A model generated the notes under the pieces. It was given only the letters and a program-made list of their open reading frames with translations. It made no database searches and was not told the origin of the DNA. Below, piece after piece: positions 43,693 through 51,413 of a DNA stretch of 64,000 nt. Within the stretch, counting starts at the first letter, position 1. Each line of letters opens with the position of its first letter. Source of the stretch: CAYUVH01 sp964448135. Its GTDB lineage: Bacteria; Verrucomicrobiota; Verrucomicrobiia; Limisphaerales; UBA8199. A program made the position numbers and the translations under genes. Location: the NCBI GenBank assembly GCA_964448135.1, contig CAYUVH010000003.1:1-64000 (forward strand). The letters are read 5' to 3'.

Positions 43693-45216
43693 ATGGAAGC
43701 GACTTCGATCTGGTTGGACACGCAACCGATGCCGCGGTTTCACGCGGTGGATCAAAAGGTTAAGGTTGATGTGGTGGTGGTGGGCGGAGGGATTACCGGG
43801 GTCACCGCGGCCTACTTGCTCAAGCGCGCCGGCCTGCGAATCGCTTTGGTCGAGCGAGGTCGCTGTGGAGGAGTGGATACCAGTTACACGACCGCGCATC
43901 TGACGCGGGTGACCGACATGCGGCTGCACCAGCTCGTGCAGCACGTGGGCGAGGATGCGAGCCGCCTGGTGTGGGAGGCGGGCGCGGCCGCGATTGACCA
44001 AATCTGTGCGAACGTCCGGCATGAAGAAATCGACTGCGGGTTCAAATGGACGCCGGGTTTTTTATTCGCGGCCAAGGGCAGCGAAGAATCGGAGATTACA
44101 GCACTGAAGCAGGATGCCGCGCTGGCGAAGGAGTTTGGGGTGCCATCGCAGTTTCTGGCCAATCTGCCGCAAGTCAGCGCGCCTGCCGTCCGGTTCGATC
44201 ACCAGGCGAAGTTCCATCCGTTGGCGTACCTGCGGGCGCTGCTGAAGAAGATACCCGGCAAGGGAAGCTTCGTGTTCGAACGTACCGAGGCGACGGAGTT
44301 TTCGAGGCGACCATTCCGCGTCAAAGCCAACGGCCATTGGATTTCGTGCCGGCATGTGATCCTGGCCACGCACACGCCTTTGACGGGCAAAACACCGCTG
44401 GTCTCAGCCGCGTTGTTTCAATCCAAATTATTCCTGTACAGCAGTTATGCGCTCGGCGCCAAAGCTCCGCGCCATTCCATGCCGGAGGGTCTCTACTGGG
44501 ACACCGCCAGTCCGTATCATTATCTGCGCGTGGACACGCACCGGGACTTTGACTACCTCATCTTCGGCGGCGAAGATCACAAGACGGGCCAGGAATGCGA
44601 CACCGAAGCGATCTACACGCGCCTGGCAAAGACTTTGACCAAATGGATACCGCGCGCCAAACCCGATCATCGCTGGTCGGGACAGGTCATTGAAACCGCC
44701 GACGGCTTGCCTTTCATCGGCGAGACCGCGCCCTCGCAGTTCGTCGCCACCGGATTTGCCGGCAATGGCATCACGTTCGGAACTCTGGGAGCGATGATGG
44801 CGGTGGATGCCCTGTTGAAGCGGAAGAATCCGTGGGCGGAATTGTTTTGTCCGAAGCGAAAGCATTTGCGGGGCGGTTGGCGGTACGTCCGGGAGAACCT
44901 GGACTACCCCTACTATCTGGTTCGCGATTTCGTCGCCGGGAAGGAATCCCGGCAACTGGGAGGAGTGCGGCGCGGGCAGGGAAAAATCCTGAACCTCGAT
45001 GGCCGGAAGGTGGCCGCCTACCGCGACAAGCATGGGGCGGTGACGCTGTGCTCACCAGTCTGCACGCATCTAAAATGCATCGTGGCCTGGAACCCGGCCG
45101 AGCAAACGTGGGATTGTCCCTGTCACGGTTCGCGCTTCAAGCCGACCGGCGAGGTGATTTCGGGACCGGCGGAAGAGCCGCTGGAAAAGATTTCCGATTC
45201 CGCCGGGCTGCACTGA
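43693..45216 (+). CDS. FAD-dependent oxidoreductase with C-terminal Rieske [2Fe-2S] domain
   Basis: 507 aa from ATG 43693. The DAO-type flavin domain opens with VDVVVVGGGITGVTAAYLLKRAG (dinucleotide fold) and LVERGRCGGVDTSYTTAHLT, and closes with ADGLPFIGET and FVATGFAGNGITFGTLGA. From about 430 a Rieske domain follows with both ligand pairs: CSPVCTHLKCIV (Cys-x-His) and WDCPCHGSRF (Cys-x2-His), then GEVISGPAEEPL. Proteins of this layout oxidise amines or related compounds and may pass electrons through the cluster; the substrate is unknown. All four cluster ligands are present. It converges with the nitroreductase gene. Confidence 0.92.
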   Translation: MEATSIWLDTQPMPRFHAVDQKVKVDVVVVGGGITGVTAAYLLKRAGLRIALVERGRCGGVDTSYTTAHLTRVTDMRLHQLVQHVGEDASRLVWEAGAAAIDQICANVRHEEIDCGFKWTPGFLFAAKGSEESEITALKQDAALAKEFGVPSQFLANLPQVSAPAVRFDHQAKFHPLAYLRALLKKIPGKGSFVFERTEATEFSRRPFRVKANGHWISCRHVILATHTPLTGKTPLVSAALFQSKLFLYSSYALGAKAPRHSMPEGLYWDTASPYHYLRVDTHRDFDYLIFGGEDHKTGQECDTEAIYTRLAKTLTKWIPRAKPDHRWSGQVIETADGLPFIGETAPSQFVATGFAGNGITFGTLGAMMAVDALLKRKNPWAELFCPKRKHLRGGWRYVRENLDYPYYLVRDFVAGKESRQLGGVRRGQGKILNLDGRKVAAYRDKHGAVTLCSPVCTHLKCIVAWNPAEQTWDCPCHGSRFKPTGEVISGPAEEPLEKISDSAGLH

Positions 45217-45251
45217 GCTTTGGTGAACCGTTCCGACGCGCGGGGATTTGC

Positions 45252-46043
45252 TCAGGCGCTGATGCCCGGCTCGCTGCCCCAGGGTTCGCCAAAGCGTTCG
45301 CGGAAAACGAATTCGCTCAGAGCGAGGCGGCCGCCGTACGGTTTGTCGGGAGTTTCACCGACACCGATGGCCAGCAGAGCGATGACCTCCGCTTCTTCAG
45401 GCAGGCCAAACTCACGCTTCACCGCTTCGGGATCGAAGCCTTCCATGGGCGCCGTGTCCAGGCCATACATTTCAGCCACGATCATCATCACCGTGAAGGC
45501 AATCATCGTGTGGCGGTTCAGCCAGACGGCCGGAGGAAATGATTCGAGAAATTTGGTGGTGCTGGCCTTTTGCTTCTCCGCAACTTCAGACGTCACGACG
45601 CCACGGCGCACGCTCTCGGCGAAGATGGAGTCAATGCGCTGCTTCCATTCGTCGCGCAGGCCGAAGGCGATGATCACCACCGGCGCCTCGGCGACCTTTG
45701 CCTGGTTCATCGCGGCGCTCTGCAGACGGCGGCGGTTTTCCTCGTCGCGAACAACGATGAATTTCCACGGCTGCATATTGAAACCCGAAGGCGCCTGGGC
45801 GGCAAAGCGCAGGATGGCCTCGAGGTATTCGTCGGGAATCGGATCCGGCTTGAAATGCGGTGTCGCGCGCCGTTGGAGCAGGCACTGCGTCAGGGATTTG
45901 GGCTCGTCGCCATTCGTCTGGCAGCTGGGATAATCCGCGGGCTGATCCTCAAATTTGACCGGCTGGTTTTTGCGGCCGGTCTTGCGCAAGGGCGAACCGG
46001 GCCGGCGTTTGGGCGCTGCGAAAGTGGAAGCATCATCCTTCAT
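45252..46043 (-). CDS. Nitroreductase family FMN enzyme
   Basis: 263 aa from ATG 46043. Nitroreductase fold: LLQRRATPHFKPDPIPDEYLEAILRFAAQAPSGFNMQPWKFIVVRDEENRRRL, then the dimerisation helices, NRHTMIAFTVMMIVAEMYGLDTAPMEGFDPEAVKREFGLPEEAEVIALLAIGVGE. RR.T..F.PDPIP and APSG.N.QPW..IVV are the FMN-phosphate and isoalloxazine contacts. It reduces nitro compounds or quinones with NAD(P)H. It has a Lys/Arg-rich N-terminal extension of about 50 residues (FAAPKRRPGSPLRKTGRKN) not usual in the family. Third gene downstream of csbD2; the small gene upstream ends 1 bp before it. Confidence 0.9.
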   Translation of the reverse strand: MKDDASTFAAPKRRPGSPLRKTGRKNQPVKFEDQPADYPSCQTNGDEPKSLTQCLLQRRATPHFKPDPIPDEYLEAILRFAAQAPSGFNMQPWKFIVVRDEENRRRLQSAAMNQAKVAEAPVVIIAFGLRDEWKQRIDSIFAESVRRGVVTSEVAEKQKASTTKFLESFPPAVWLNRHTMIAFTVMMIVAEMYGLDTAPMEGFDPEAVKREFGLPEEAEVIALLAIGVGETPDKPYGGRLALSEFVFRERFGEPWGSEPGISA

Positions 46044-46044
46044 A

Positions 46045-46197
46045 TCAACCTCTGCGTTTGAAGAATTGAACCGCGCGTTCATGTTTCAAGGCCGCTGCAC
46101 GATTGGGAAAGGTTCCCAGGTTGCGTCGGCGTCCGGTGGCCGTGGCAAGTTTGCGGGAATACAACCGGTATGCTCCCGATTTCAGTTTTCGGATCAC
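46045..46197 (-). CDS. Conserved small basic protein (about 50 aa)
   Basis: A GTG start at 46197 overlaps the stop of the preceding lipoprotein gene (GTGA), a classic coupling. The product, VIRKLKSGAYRLYSRKLATA, then TGRRRNLGTFPNRAAALKHERAVQFFKRRG, resembles a widespread short family with the pattern YRLYSRK...GRRRNLGTF..RAAAxKHERAVQ.FKR. Function unknown; very basic, so nucleic-acid contact is possible. Longer readings on this strand lack that coupling. Confidence 0.75.
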   Translation of the reverse strand: MIRKLKSGAYRLYSRKLATATGRRRNLGTFPNRAAALKHERAVQFFKRRG

Positions 46198-46823
46198 TCC
46201 GTCCGCGTCTTCTGGGCCGGCTGGTCTTCGGCGGTCGAAGTGCCGAGCAGATACAGGCAACGAGTATAGTAACCGAGCATTGTCGCGTTCAACGACCGCA
46301 GCCACGCGATGCGCGCCGGGTTGGTGTCGTTTTTGGCCGCGACCAGGGACAGGTGCGCGGCGTAATTCACGGCCTCGGCCTGGCTCAGCAACAGTTCGCG
46401 CTGAAAGCGTTCGCCGCGCGTAAAGAGCAGGCTTTTGGTCTTGGTGGAGGCGATGGCCTGGCGCGTGGCCACTTCGCCCGGCGGCAGTTCCGTTTCATCC
46501 AGCGCGAAGGACGGATCCGCCTTCCGGAATTCCTCGAGGCGATTCGCCGCGACGCTGGAAGAGTCGGCGATTTCGTTGATCAGGTGATGCACGTCACTGC
46601 TGTCATGCTTGATGAGATGCAGTTTCGAGACATTCTTCTCCTCGTTCATCAGTTCGAACAACAGGCTGCTACAATTATCACGCATTTTGAGGGCGTCGGC
46701 ATTTTTGCCGGCGGGATGGTTTATTCTCTTAGTTCTGGTTTCCGGCGCCGGCCCCTGGCAACCGATCGTGAGTCCTCCGAACACGATCAGGCACGCCAAG
46801 TTTCGGCAGAATTTCAAAGTCAC
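46194..46823 (-). CDS. Hypothetical helical lipoprotein
   Basis: 209 aa. Signal peptide ends in the lipobox TIGC. The mature protein is helical and polar: DNCSSLLFELMNEEKNVSKLHLIKHDSSDVHHLINEIADSSSVAANRLEEF, then FQRELLLSQAEAVNYAAHLSLVA and LGYYTRCLYLL. No family recognised. Second gene behind csbD2 (66 bp gap) and coupled to the small basic gene by a GTGA overlap, so probably part of the csbD2 stress operon. Confidence 0.7.
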   Translation of the reverse strand: MTLKFCRNLACLIVFGGLTIGCQGPAPETRTKRINHPAGKNADALKMRDNCSSLLFELMNEEKNVSKLHLIKHDSSDVHHLINEIADSSSVAANRLEEFRKADPSFALDETELPPGEVATRQAIASTKTKSLLFTRGERFQRELLLSQAEAVNYAAHLSLVAAKNDTNPARIAWLRSLNATMLGYYTRCLYLLGTSTAEDQPAQKTRTE

Positions 46824-46889
46824 GCACAGCAGGTAAACGGGCGTTGACCGCTTCGCCGACGGTCGCAGCCGCCGGCGAAACTGGCGTTG

Positions 46890-47096
46890 CTATTCGCTGC
46901 CGCAGCAGCCGCAGGAATCGTCGATGGCCTTTTCGATTTGCTCGCGCGTCTGGCCGGTCCGCTTCTGGATGCGACCCAACAACTCCTCTTCCTTGCCTTC
47001 AACGTAGGTGAGATCGTTGTCCGTGAGGTTGGCCCACTTCTGCTTCAACTTGCCTTTGGCGATGTTCCAATCGCCCTTGATTTGCAATGTATTCAT
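46890..47096 (-). CDS. csbD: CsbD family general stress protein, second copy
   Basis: 68 aa, ATG 47096. LQIKGDWNIAKGKLKQKWANLTDNDLTYVEGKEEELLGRIQKRTGQTREQIEKAIDD matches CsbD and is about 65% like the copy at 18804; it also ends in a Cys-rich tail (CGCCGSE). It heads an operon with a lipoprotein, a small basic protein and a nitroreductase. The upstream region carries the best sigma-54 promoter in the window. Confidence 0.95.
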   Translation of the reverse strand: MNTLQIKGDWNIAKGKLKQKWANLTDNDLTYVEGKEEELLGRIQKRTGQTREQIEKAIDDSCGCCGSE

Positions 47097-47170
47097 AAAC
47101 TTTGTCAGCGTTACTTGTCGTTTTCTTCCGTCCCCCGCACAGCTCGGTGCGTTTTTCCGCTGATATCCTT

Positions 47171-47186
47171 TGCAAGGGATGTGCCA
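47171..47186 (-). promoter_or_regulatory. Sigma-54 promoter for csbD2 (perfect consensus)
   Basis: On the minus strand TGGCAC-N5-TTGCA, an exact match to the -24/-12 consensus. The predicted start gives a leader of about 65 nt to the csbD2 ATG. Palindromes at 47264-47274 and 47295-47305 lie 78 and 109 bp upstream. Confidence 0.88.
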
Positions 47187-47263
47187 ACGCATTCCGGGAC
47201 AGGGAATTGCGGGGATTGCGCGGGATTCCACTTTCGAGACAGCCCTGGGAAACGCGCCGCCTT

Positions 47264-47305
47264 TGCAGAACGCAATCCGGCCGCGAATGCGGTATGCAGG
47301 ATGCA
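47264..47305. promoter_or_regulatory. Shared enhancer-like palindromes, csbD2 / small membrane gene
   Basis: TGCAGAACGCA (47264-47274, one mismatch) and TGCAGGATGCA (47295-47305, perfect TGCA-N3-TGCA), 31 bp apart. They serve csbD2 at 78/109 bp and the divergent promoter at 81/112 bp, mirroring the dps/csbD arrangement. Confidence 0.65.
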
Positions 47306-47385
47306 CGTGAAAACGGAAACGTCCGGTCAAGCTACAATCGCGATTTGACGCTGCAAACCCAATGAAAACGCCCGCTTTTCCCTCG

Positions 47386-47401
47386 TGGCATGTTCCGCGC
47401 T
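47386..47401 (+). promoter_or_regulatory. Sigma-54 promoter of the divergent transcript
   Basis: TGGCAT-N5-GCGCT, correct GG/GC spacing. The expected start is only about 1-2 nt before the ATG at 47413, so that gene would be nearly leaderless, or the main product is the next gene at 47611. Confidence 0.5.
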
Positions 47402-47412
47402 CAGAGTGAAGC

Positions 47413-47541
47413 ATGATTGCTACATTACTGATCCCCATGATGGTCGGCGCGGCCGGTTACTCGCTCTTGTATCTGCTCTTCGGTGGCGGGCTCGGCGGTG
47501 CGGTTCTGATTTTCATCGTTGCCAAGATGCTCGGGAAATAA
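47413..47541 (+). CDS. Small membrane protein, 42 aa
   Basis: MIATLLIPMMVGAAGYSLLY, then LLFGGGLGGAVLIFIVAKMLGK: two hydrophobic helices around a Gly-rich turn, similar in build to DUF3309/DUF5670-type stress mini-proteins. Preceded by AGAGTGAAGC but lying at the predicted transcription start of the sigma-54 promoter. Confidence 0.6.
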   Translation: MIATLLIPMMVGAAGYSLLYLLFGGGLGGAVLIFIVAKMLGK

Positions 47542-47610
47542 CCCGGGCGGCGGGCAAGCTTTGAAAGTCGGACCATAACCAACCACAACTCAAAAACTGA
47601 AAGTCATACC

Positions 47611-47715
47611 ATGCATACTCTGATGTTTCCATTAATGGGCAGCCTTGTCTGGGTCGGCGGCGGCTCGGTCGGCCTCGTGCTCCTCATCGTCGTGATCGTT
47701 CTGCTCCTGCGTTAA
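47611..47715 (+). CDS. Small membrane protein, 34 aa
   Basis: MHTLMFPLMGSLVWVGGGSV, then GLVLLIVVIVLLLR. A single hydrophobic helix preceded by a Gly-rich turn; same style as other stress mini-proteins here. 69 bp behind the previous small gene, same strand. Confidence 0.55.
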   Translation: MHTLMFPLMGSLVWVGGGSVGLVLLIVVIVLLLR

Positions 47716-47784
47716 GCGCTCGAGCCGCAAACACCGCAAACAGTCAGACTCCGTGATTCCGCGGGCAGCGCGGAAGCGGAGGCT

Positions 47785-48975
47785 GTGATAGCGATTCCCC
47801 GGCTTCGCGTGAACGTTCGTGCACATCGGGAATTAGTCAGCAAGGCAGCGGGCCAGCCGAAGCAACTCGCCCGGGCTCAACGCAGTTGGTGGCGCCTATC
47901 CTACCGAACGCGCCTCGCCCTCGGCATCGTCGCCGGCGTACTGCTTGCCCTGCGCCTCTATCTGCCGTTTGGCATTCAGCGTTACGTCAATCATCAGTTG
48001 CAGCGCTCGAAGGATTACAGCGGCTACGTGGGCGACATCACCGTGCATCTCTGGCGGGGCGCCTACCAGATTCATGGGGCGCGCATATTCAAGCAGACGG
48101 GAAATATCCGCGTTCCGTTTTTCACCGCGCGGATGCTGGACCTTTCCATCGAATGGAAGGAGCTCTTTCACGGCTCGGTGGTCGGCGAAGTCAGCATGCA
48201 GGAGCCGAAGTTGAACTTCGTGTCCGGCCCCACGGAAACGGAAACCCAGACCGGCAAAGAGGTCGCCTGGGATGAAATGTTGAAAAGCCTGTTTCCGTTC
48301 CGGCTGAATCGCCTCGAGCTGAAGCAGGCGCAGATTCACTTCCAGAACCAGTATTCGACGCCGCCGGTGGACATTTACCTCGAGGACATCTCGGCGGTGG
48401 CGACCAATCTTTCCAATGCGCGCGACACGAGCCGGGAACTCCCCGCTGGCGTCGAGGCAAGCGGCCGGGCCCTGGGGGACGGCCGGCTCGACTTGCATCT
48501 GCTCCTGAATCCAATGACGCCGCAGCCGACCTTTGAACTGGTGTGCGAAGTCACCAACGTGGATCTCGTGGCGCTGAATCCATTTTTGCTGGCCTACGGG
48601 AAGTTCGACGTGGAGCGGGGCACCTTTGGCCTGTATGCGTCCATCGCGGCGAAGGACGGCAAGTATGAAGGCTATTTCAAACCGTTCTTCGCCGACCTCG
48701 ACGTCTTCAACTGGCAGAAGGAGAAAAACAAAAACGCGCTGAAGATTGCGTGGCAAGCCGTGGTCGGTGCGCTGACGACAATTTTTAAGAATCACATTCA
48801 GGACAGCCTCGCGACGAAGGTCCCCGTGTCGGGCACATTCGATAAAGGTCAGGTGGGCGTGTGGAGCGCCGTGGGGAATCTGCTGCGGCATGCATTCATC
48901 CAGGCGCTCGTGCCACGGGTGGATGAACAGGTGAAGGTGGAGGAAATCCCGCCCAAGACGGGGAAGGAGAAATGA
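47785..48975 (+). CDS. DUF748 / AsmA-like envelope protein
   Basis: 396 aa from a GTG at 47785 (the exact start is uncertain). One N-terminal membrane helix (LALGIVAGVLLALRLYLPF) anchors a long beta-rich periplasmic part: IQRYVNHQLQRSKDYSGYVGDITVHLWRGAYQIHGARI, LSIEWKELFHGSVVGEVSMQEPKLNFV, FRLNRLELKQAQIHFQNQ, DVERGTFGLYASIAAKDGKYEGYFKP. This is the DUF748 pattern (AsmA/bridge-like lipid-transfer superfamily), linked to outer-membrane lipid transport and organisation. It is followed after 31 bp by the YihY gene, probably co-transcribed, and lies downstream of the sigma-54 promoter at 47386. Confidence 0.8.
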   Translation: MIAIPRLRVNVRAHRELVSKAAGQPKQLARAQRSWWRLSYRTRLALGIVAGVLLALRLYLPFGIQRYVNHQLQRSKDYSGYVGDITVHLWRGAYQIHGARIFKQTGNIRVPFFTARMLDLSIEWKELFHGSVVGEVSMQEPKLNFVSGPTETETQTGKEVAWDEMLKSLFPFRLNRLELKQAQIHFQNQYSTPPVDIYLEDISAVATNLSNARDTSRELPAGVEASGRALGDGRLDLHLLLNPMTPQPTFELVCEVTNVDLVALNPFLLAYGKFDVERGTFGLYASIAAKDGKYEGYFKPFFADLDVFNWQKEKNKNALKIAWQAVVGALTTIFKNHIQDSLATKVPVSGTFDKGQVGVWSAVGNLLRHAFIQALVPRVDEQVKVEEIPPKTGKEK

Positions 48976-49006
48976 AGGCCGCGGCCAGGGCAGGGGGGAC
49001 GCGCCA

Positions 49007-49963
49007 ATGAAACCCGGCAAATCGCTAGCGGCGGTGAGCTGCTTGTTCCAGGAAACCTTCATGGCCTGGTTCAACGGCAACCCGTTTCGCCTCGGTGCTG
49101 CCCTGGCTTATTACACCGTCTTCTCGATCGCGCCGCTGTTCCTCATCGCGCTGACGATCGCCAGTTTTTGGTTTGGCGAGGAAGCGGCGCAGCGCGAATT
49201 GTTCGGGCAGGTTTCGCAATTGATGGGCAAGGAAGGCGGGGAGGCGATTCAATCCATTGTCAGCGCGGCCGGCAAGAAGCCCAACACTGGGGTCTGGGCC
49301 GGGGTGGTGGCCGGCGTGATGCTGTTCATCGGCGCTTCCGGCGTCTTCGTGGAATTACAAAGCGCGTTGAACACCATCTGGAACGTGAAGCGCAATCCCC
49401 AGACCGGAGTGAAAAGCTGGCTGCGCTTCCTGCGCGACCGTTTTCTGTCCTTCGGCATGGTCCTGGGCGTCGGTTTCCTGCTGCTCGTGTCGTTGATTCT
49501 TAGCGCAGCCATTTCTGCGGTGGGCAGCTATTTTCACGCGGCCTCGGCGGACTCGATGTTCTGGCAGGTCGTGAATTCCGGGCTGTCCTTCGTCATCATT
49601 GCCGTGCTGTTCGCGATGCTTTTCAAGATCCTGCCCGATGCGCGTGTGGGCTGGCGCGACGTCATGGCGGGCGGTTTCCTGGCTTCGTTACTGTTTAGTG
49701 TCGGCAAGTATCTGCTCGGATTGTATCTGGGAAAAACCTCGCTCGCCTCGGCCTACGGCGCGGCGGGGTCTCTGGTGGTGGTGCTGGTCTGGGTTTATTA
49801 CTCCACGCAAATTTTGTTTTTCGGCGCCGAATTTACCCGCACCTATGCCGAGCATTACGGGGGCAAGCTGAAGCCGGTGCCGGGCGCGAGTATCGAAGGG
49901 CCCAAAGAAGATCCGAAAAAAAGGACGCGTCGTCTGGCGAAAGCGAAGATGCAACGCGAGTAG
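49007..49963 (+). CDS. YihY/BrkB family inner-membrane protein
   Basis: 318 residues, six membrane helices. Family marks: FNGNPFRLGAALAYYTVFSIAPLFLIALTIASFWFGEEA, GVFVELQSALNTIWNVKRNP, FLLLVSLILSAAIS, ILPDARVGWRDVMAGGFLASLLFSVGKYLLGLYLG, SAYGAAGSLVVVLVWVYYSTQILFFGAEFTRTYAEHYG. Once mislabelled RNase BN, the family has an unknown function in the inner membrane. A Lys/Arg-rich tail ends the protein. Complete; ATG at 49007. Confidence 0.93.
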   Translation: MKPGKSLAAVSCLFQETFMAWFNGNPFRLGAALAYYTVFSIAPLFLIALTIASFWFGEEAAQRELFGQVSQLMGKEGGEAIQSIVSAAGKKPNTGVWAGVVAGVMLFIGASGVFVELQSALNTIWNVKRNPQTGVKSWLRFLRDRFLSFGMVLGVGFLLLVSLILSAAISAVGSYFHAASADSMFWQVVNSGLSFVIIAVLFAMLFKILPDARVGWRDVMAGGFLASLLFSVGKYLLGLYLGKTSLASAYGAAGSLVVVLVWVYYSTQILFFGAEFTRTYAEHYGGKLKPVPGASIEGPKEDPKKRTRRLAKAKMQRE

Positions 49964-50003
49964 GCAACGCTGGCGGGTGTCCGCGGCCTGAACTGATTCC
50001 TTC

Positions 50004-50086
50004 GGGCTGGAAGCCCGCCATTTGACAGTCCGGCTTAGGGCCGGGTAGGCGTCAAAAATCCAAAAATAATAAGCCCTGCAAGGGCG
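50004..50086. repeat. Cluster of small REP-like hairpins
   Basis: GGGCTGGAAGCCC (50004-50016), CGGCTTAGGGCCG (50031-50043) and AAGCCCTGCAAGGGCG (50071-50086), three short palindromes in the gap after yihY. The first resembles the arms of the 14214 element. Confidence 0.55.
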
Positions 50087-50209
50087 TAACTTTCCAGACT
50101 ACCTCTCACGACCATGCACCCGAACCCGGAAACCAACCAACGCTCCCTCTCCTCCCAAGGAGTAGAGGGCTGGGGCGAGGAGGCCTGGGTTTCAGCCGTC
50201 CAACCGGCC

Positions 50210-50368
50210 TTAGATATAACCCAAGAGCAACAGAATCAGCAGGATGAGGACGACGGCGCCGAGCCCGCCACTCGGATAATAGCCCCAATTGCGGCTATGC
50301 GGCCAGGAGGGCAGGGCACCGACCAACAGGAGGATCAAAACGATCAGTAGTATCATTGAGACGGACAT
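50210..50368 (-). CDS. DUF3309 family small membrane protein
   Basis: 52 aa, ATG 50368: MSVSMILLIVLILLLVGALP, then SWPHSRNWGYYPSGGLGAVVLILLILLLLGYI. LLVGALPxWPHSRxWGYxPSGGLG is the diagnostic DUF3309 motif; two membrane helices flank it. Found next to stress genes in many bacteria, role unknown. Confidence 0.93.
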   Translation of the reverse strand: MSVSMILLIVLILLLVGALPSWPHSRNWGYYPSGGLGAVVLILLILLLLGYI

Positions 50369-50501
50369 ATCTAGCCTTGGTTGAGGGTTATGAACACGTT
50401 TGCTTTATGTTTCAGCCACGTTGGACTTCAAAACCGTCGGTAGCTTGCCGCTTGCCCGTTTGTAACTCCTTACAAATACGCAGAGAACCAATTTCAACGG
50501 T

Positions 50502-50601
50502 TGCAAATTGCCGCAATGGATTCGGTGTGTGATTGCATTTGGCAATCCGGCCCGGGTTTTACTCACGGCCGCAGGCCCTGCCGTTGGGCACTCACATTGC
50601 T
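50502..50601 (+). promoter_or_regulatory. Sigma-54 promoter (50586-50601) with upstream palindrome
   Basis: GGGCAC-N5-TTGCT, ten of eleven consensus positions. TGCAAATTGCC (50502-50512) ends 74 bp upstream. The second site expected near 50471 is poor. Predicted leader to the MscS ATG about 55 nt. Confidence 0.75.
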
Positions 50602-50668
50602 GGAGGGAATCCAAATCTCGCCGCGCGCATCGAGCGGCTGGAATTGCCGCAGACAACCTTTCTAACAT

Positions 50669-51193
50669 ATGGAACACATACGCCAGCTTCTTCCCCCGAA
50701 TTTCAGCGAACTTGCCAGCGTGTGGATCGCGAAGGCAGTAGTTTCCATCCTGGTTTTCCTTGGCTTCGTGGCCTTTAGCATGATTTTCCGATCAATTTGC
50801 CTTCGGTTGGGCCGCCGGGCCGAGCCGCAAAAAGAAACGGTGTTCATCCTGATTGGCGACGTGGCCCGGCTGGCCTTGGTGGTCTTCGGCCTGGTGACCG
50901 CGACCGGCACGCTGGGCATTAATGTTTCCGCCCTGGTCGCGGGATTGGGACTGACTGGTTTTGCGCTGGGCTTCGCGTTTCGCGACGCGCTGTCCAACGT
51001 CCTGGCTGGGATCATGATCCTTTTCTATCATCCGTTTCGCCGGGGTGATCGTGTCGCCATCACGGGCTTGGAGGGCGAGGTCACTGGAATTGATTTGCGC
51101 TACACCACCCTGCGCGGAGAAGGGAAGACTTACTTGATTCCCAATTCAATTCTCCTCACCAATCCCATCATCGTAAACAAGCCGGTAGCCTGA
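50669..51193 (+). CDS. MscS-type mechanosensitive channel, short form
   Basis: 174 aa. Two outer helices (VWIAKAVVSILVFLGFVAFSMIF and LIGDVARLALVVFGLVTATGTLGI), then the pore helix ALVAGLGLTGFALGFAFRDALSNVLAGIMILFYHPFRRGD with the Gly/Ala packing seen in MscS TM3, and the beta domain VAITGLEGEVTGIDLRYTTLRGEGKTYLIPNSILLTNPIIVN. The C-terminal alpha/beta cage is absent (E. coli MscS is 286 aa). These channels release solutes on hypo-osmotic shock, which fits co-regulation with osmotic stress genes. Its own sigma-54 promoter lies upstream. Confidence 0.92.
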   Translation: MEHIRQLLPPNFSELASVWIAKAVVSILVFLGFVAFSMIFRSICLRLGRRAEPQKETVFILIGDVARLALVVFGLVTATGTLGINVSALVAGLGLTGFALGFAFRDALSNVLAGIMILFYHPFRRGDRVAITGLEGEVTGIDLRYTTLRGEGKTYLIPNSILLTNPIIVNKPVA

Positions 51194-51217
51194 TCGCCAA
51201 AGGCGGCCCATGGCTTA

Positions 51218-51352
51218 TGCAAACTGCATTGGAACGGGCGGAGAAGTGTGCGGGTTGCATAGCCGGTCTGGATCGCCGGAAGTCCCGGACCGCGCATTTC
51301 CGCCCAAAATCGCCGGATTCCTCCTGGCCGGGCCCCCGGCACGTTACGCGCT
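51218..51352 (+). promoter_or_regulatory. Sigma-54 promoter (51337-51352) with paired palindromes
   Basis: CGGCAC-N5-GCGCT. TGCAAACTGCA (51218-51228, perfect TGCA-N3-TGCA) and TGCGGGTTGCA (51249-51259, one mismatch) are 31 bp apart and end 109 and 78 bp upstream. Predicted leader about 50 nt. Confidence 0.68.
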
Positions 51353-51413
51353 ATGGAGGGAATGCGGTTGCACACGGCACCGACAAAAATGTCGAAACCA
51401 AAACACGAATTTT

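Noticed and set aside
41706..43721. A 671-codon minus-strand frame opposite the ABC1 kinase
   Set aside because: The kinase on the plus strand has all catalytic motifs; the antisense product is His/Arg/Gln-rich without any motif.
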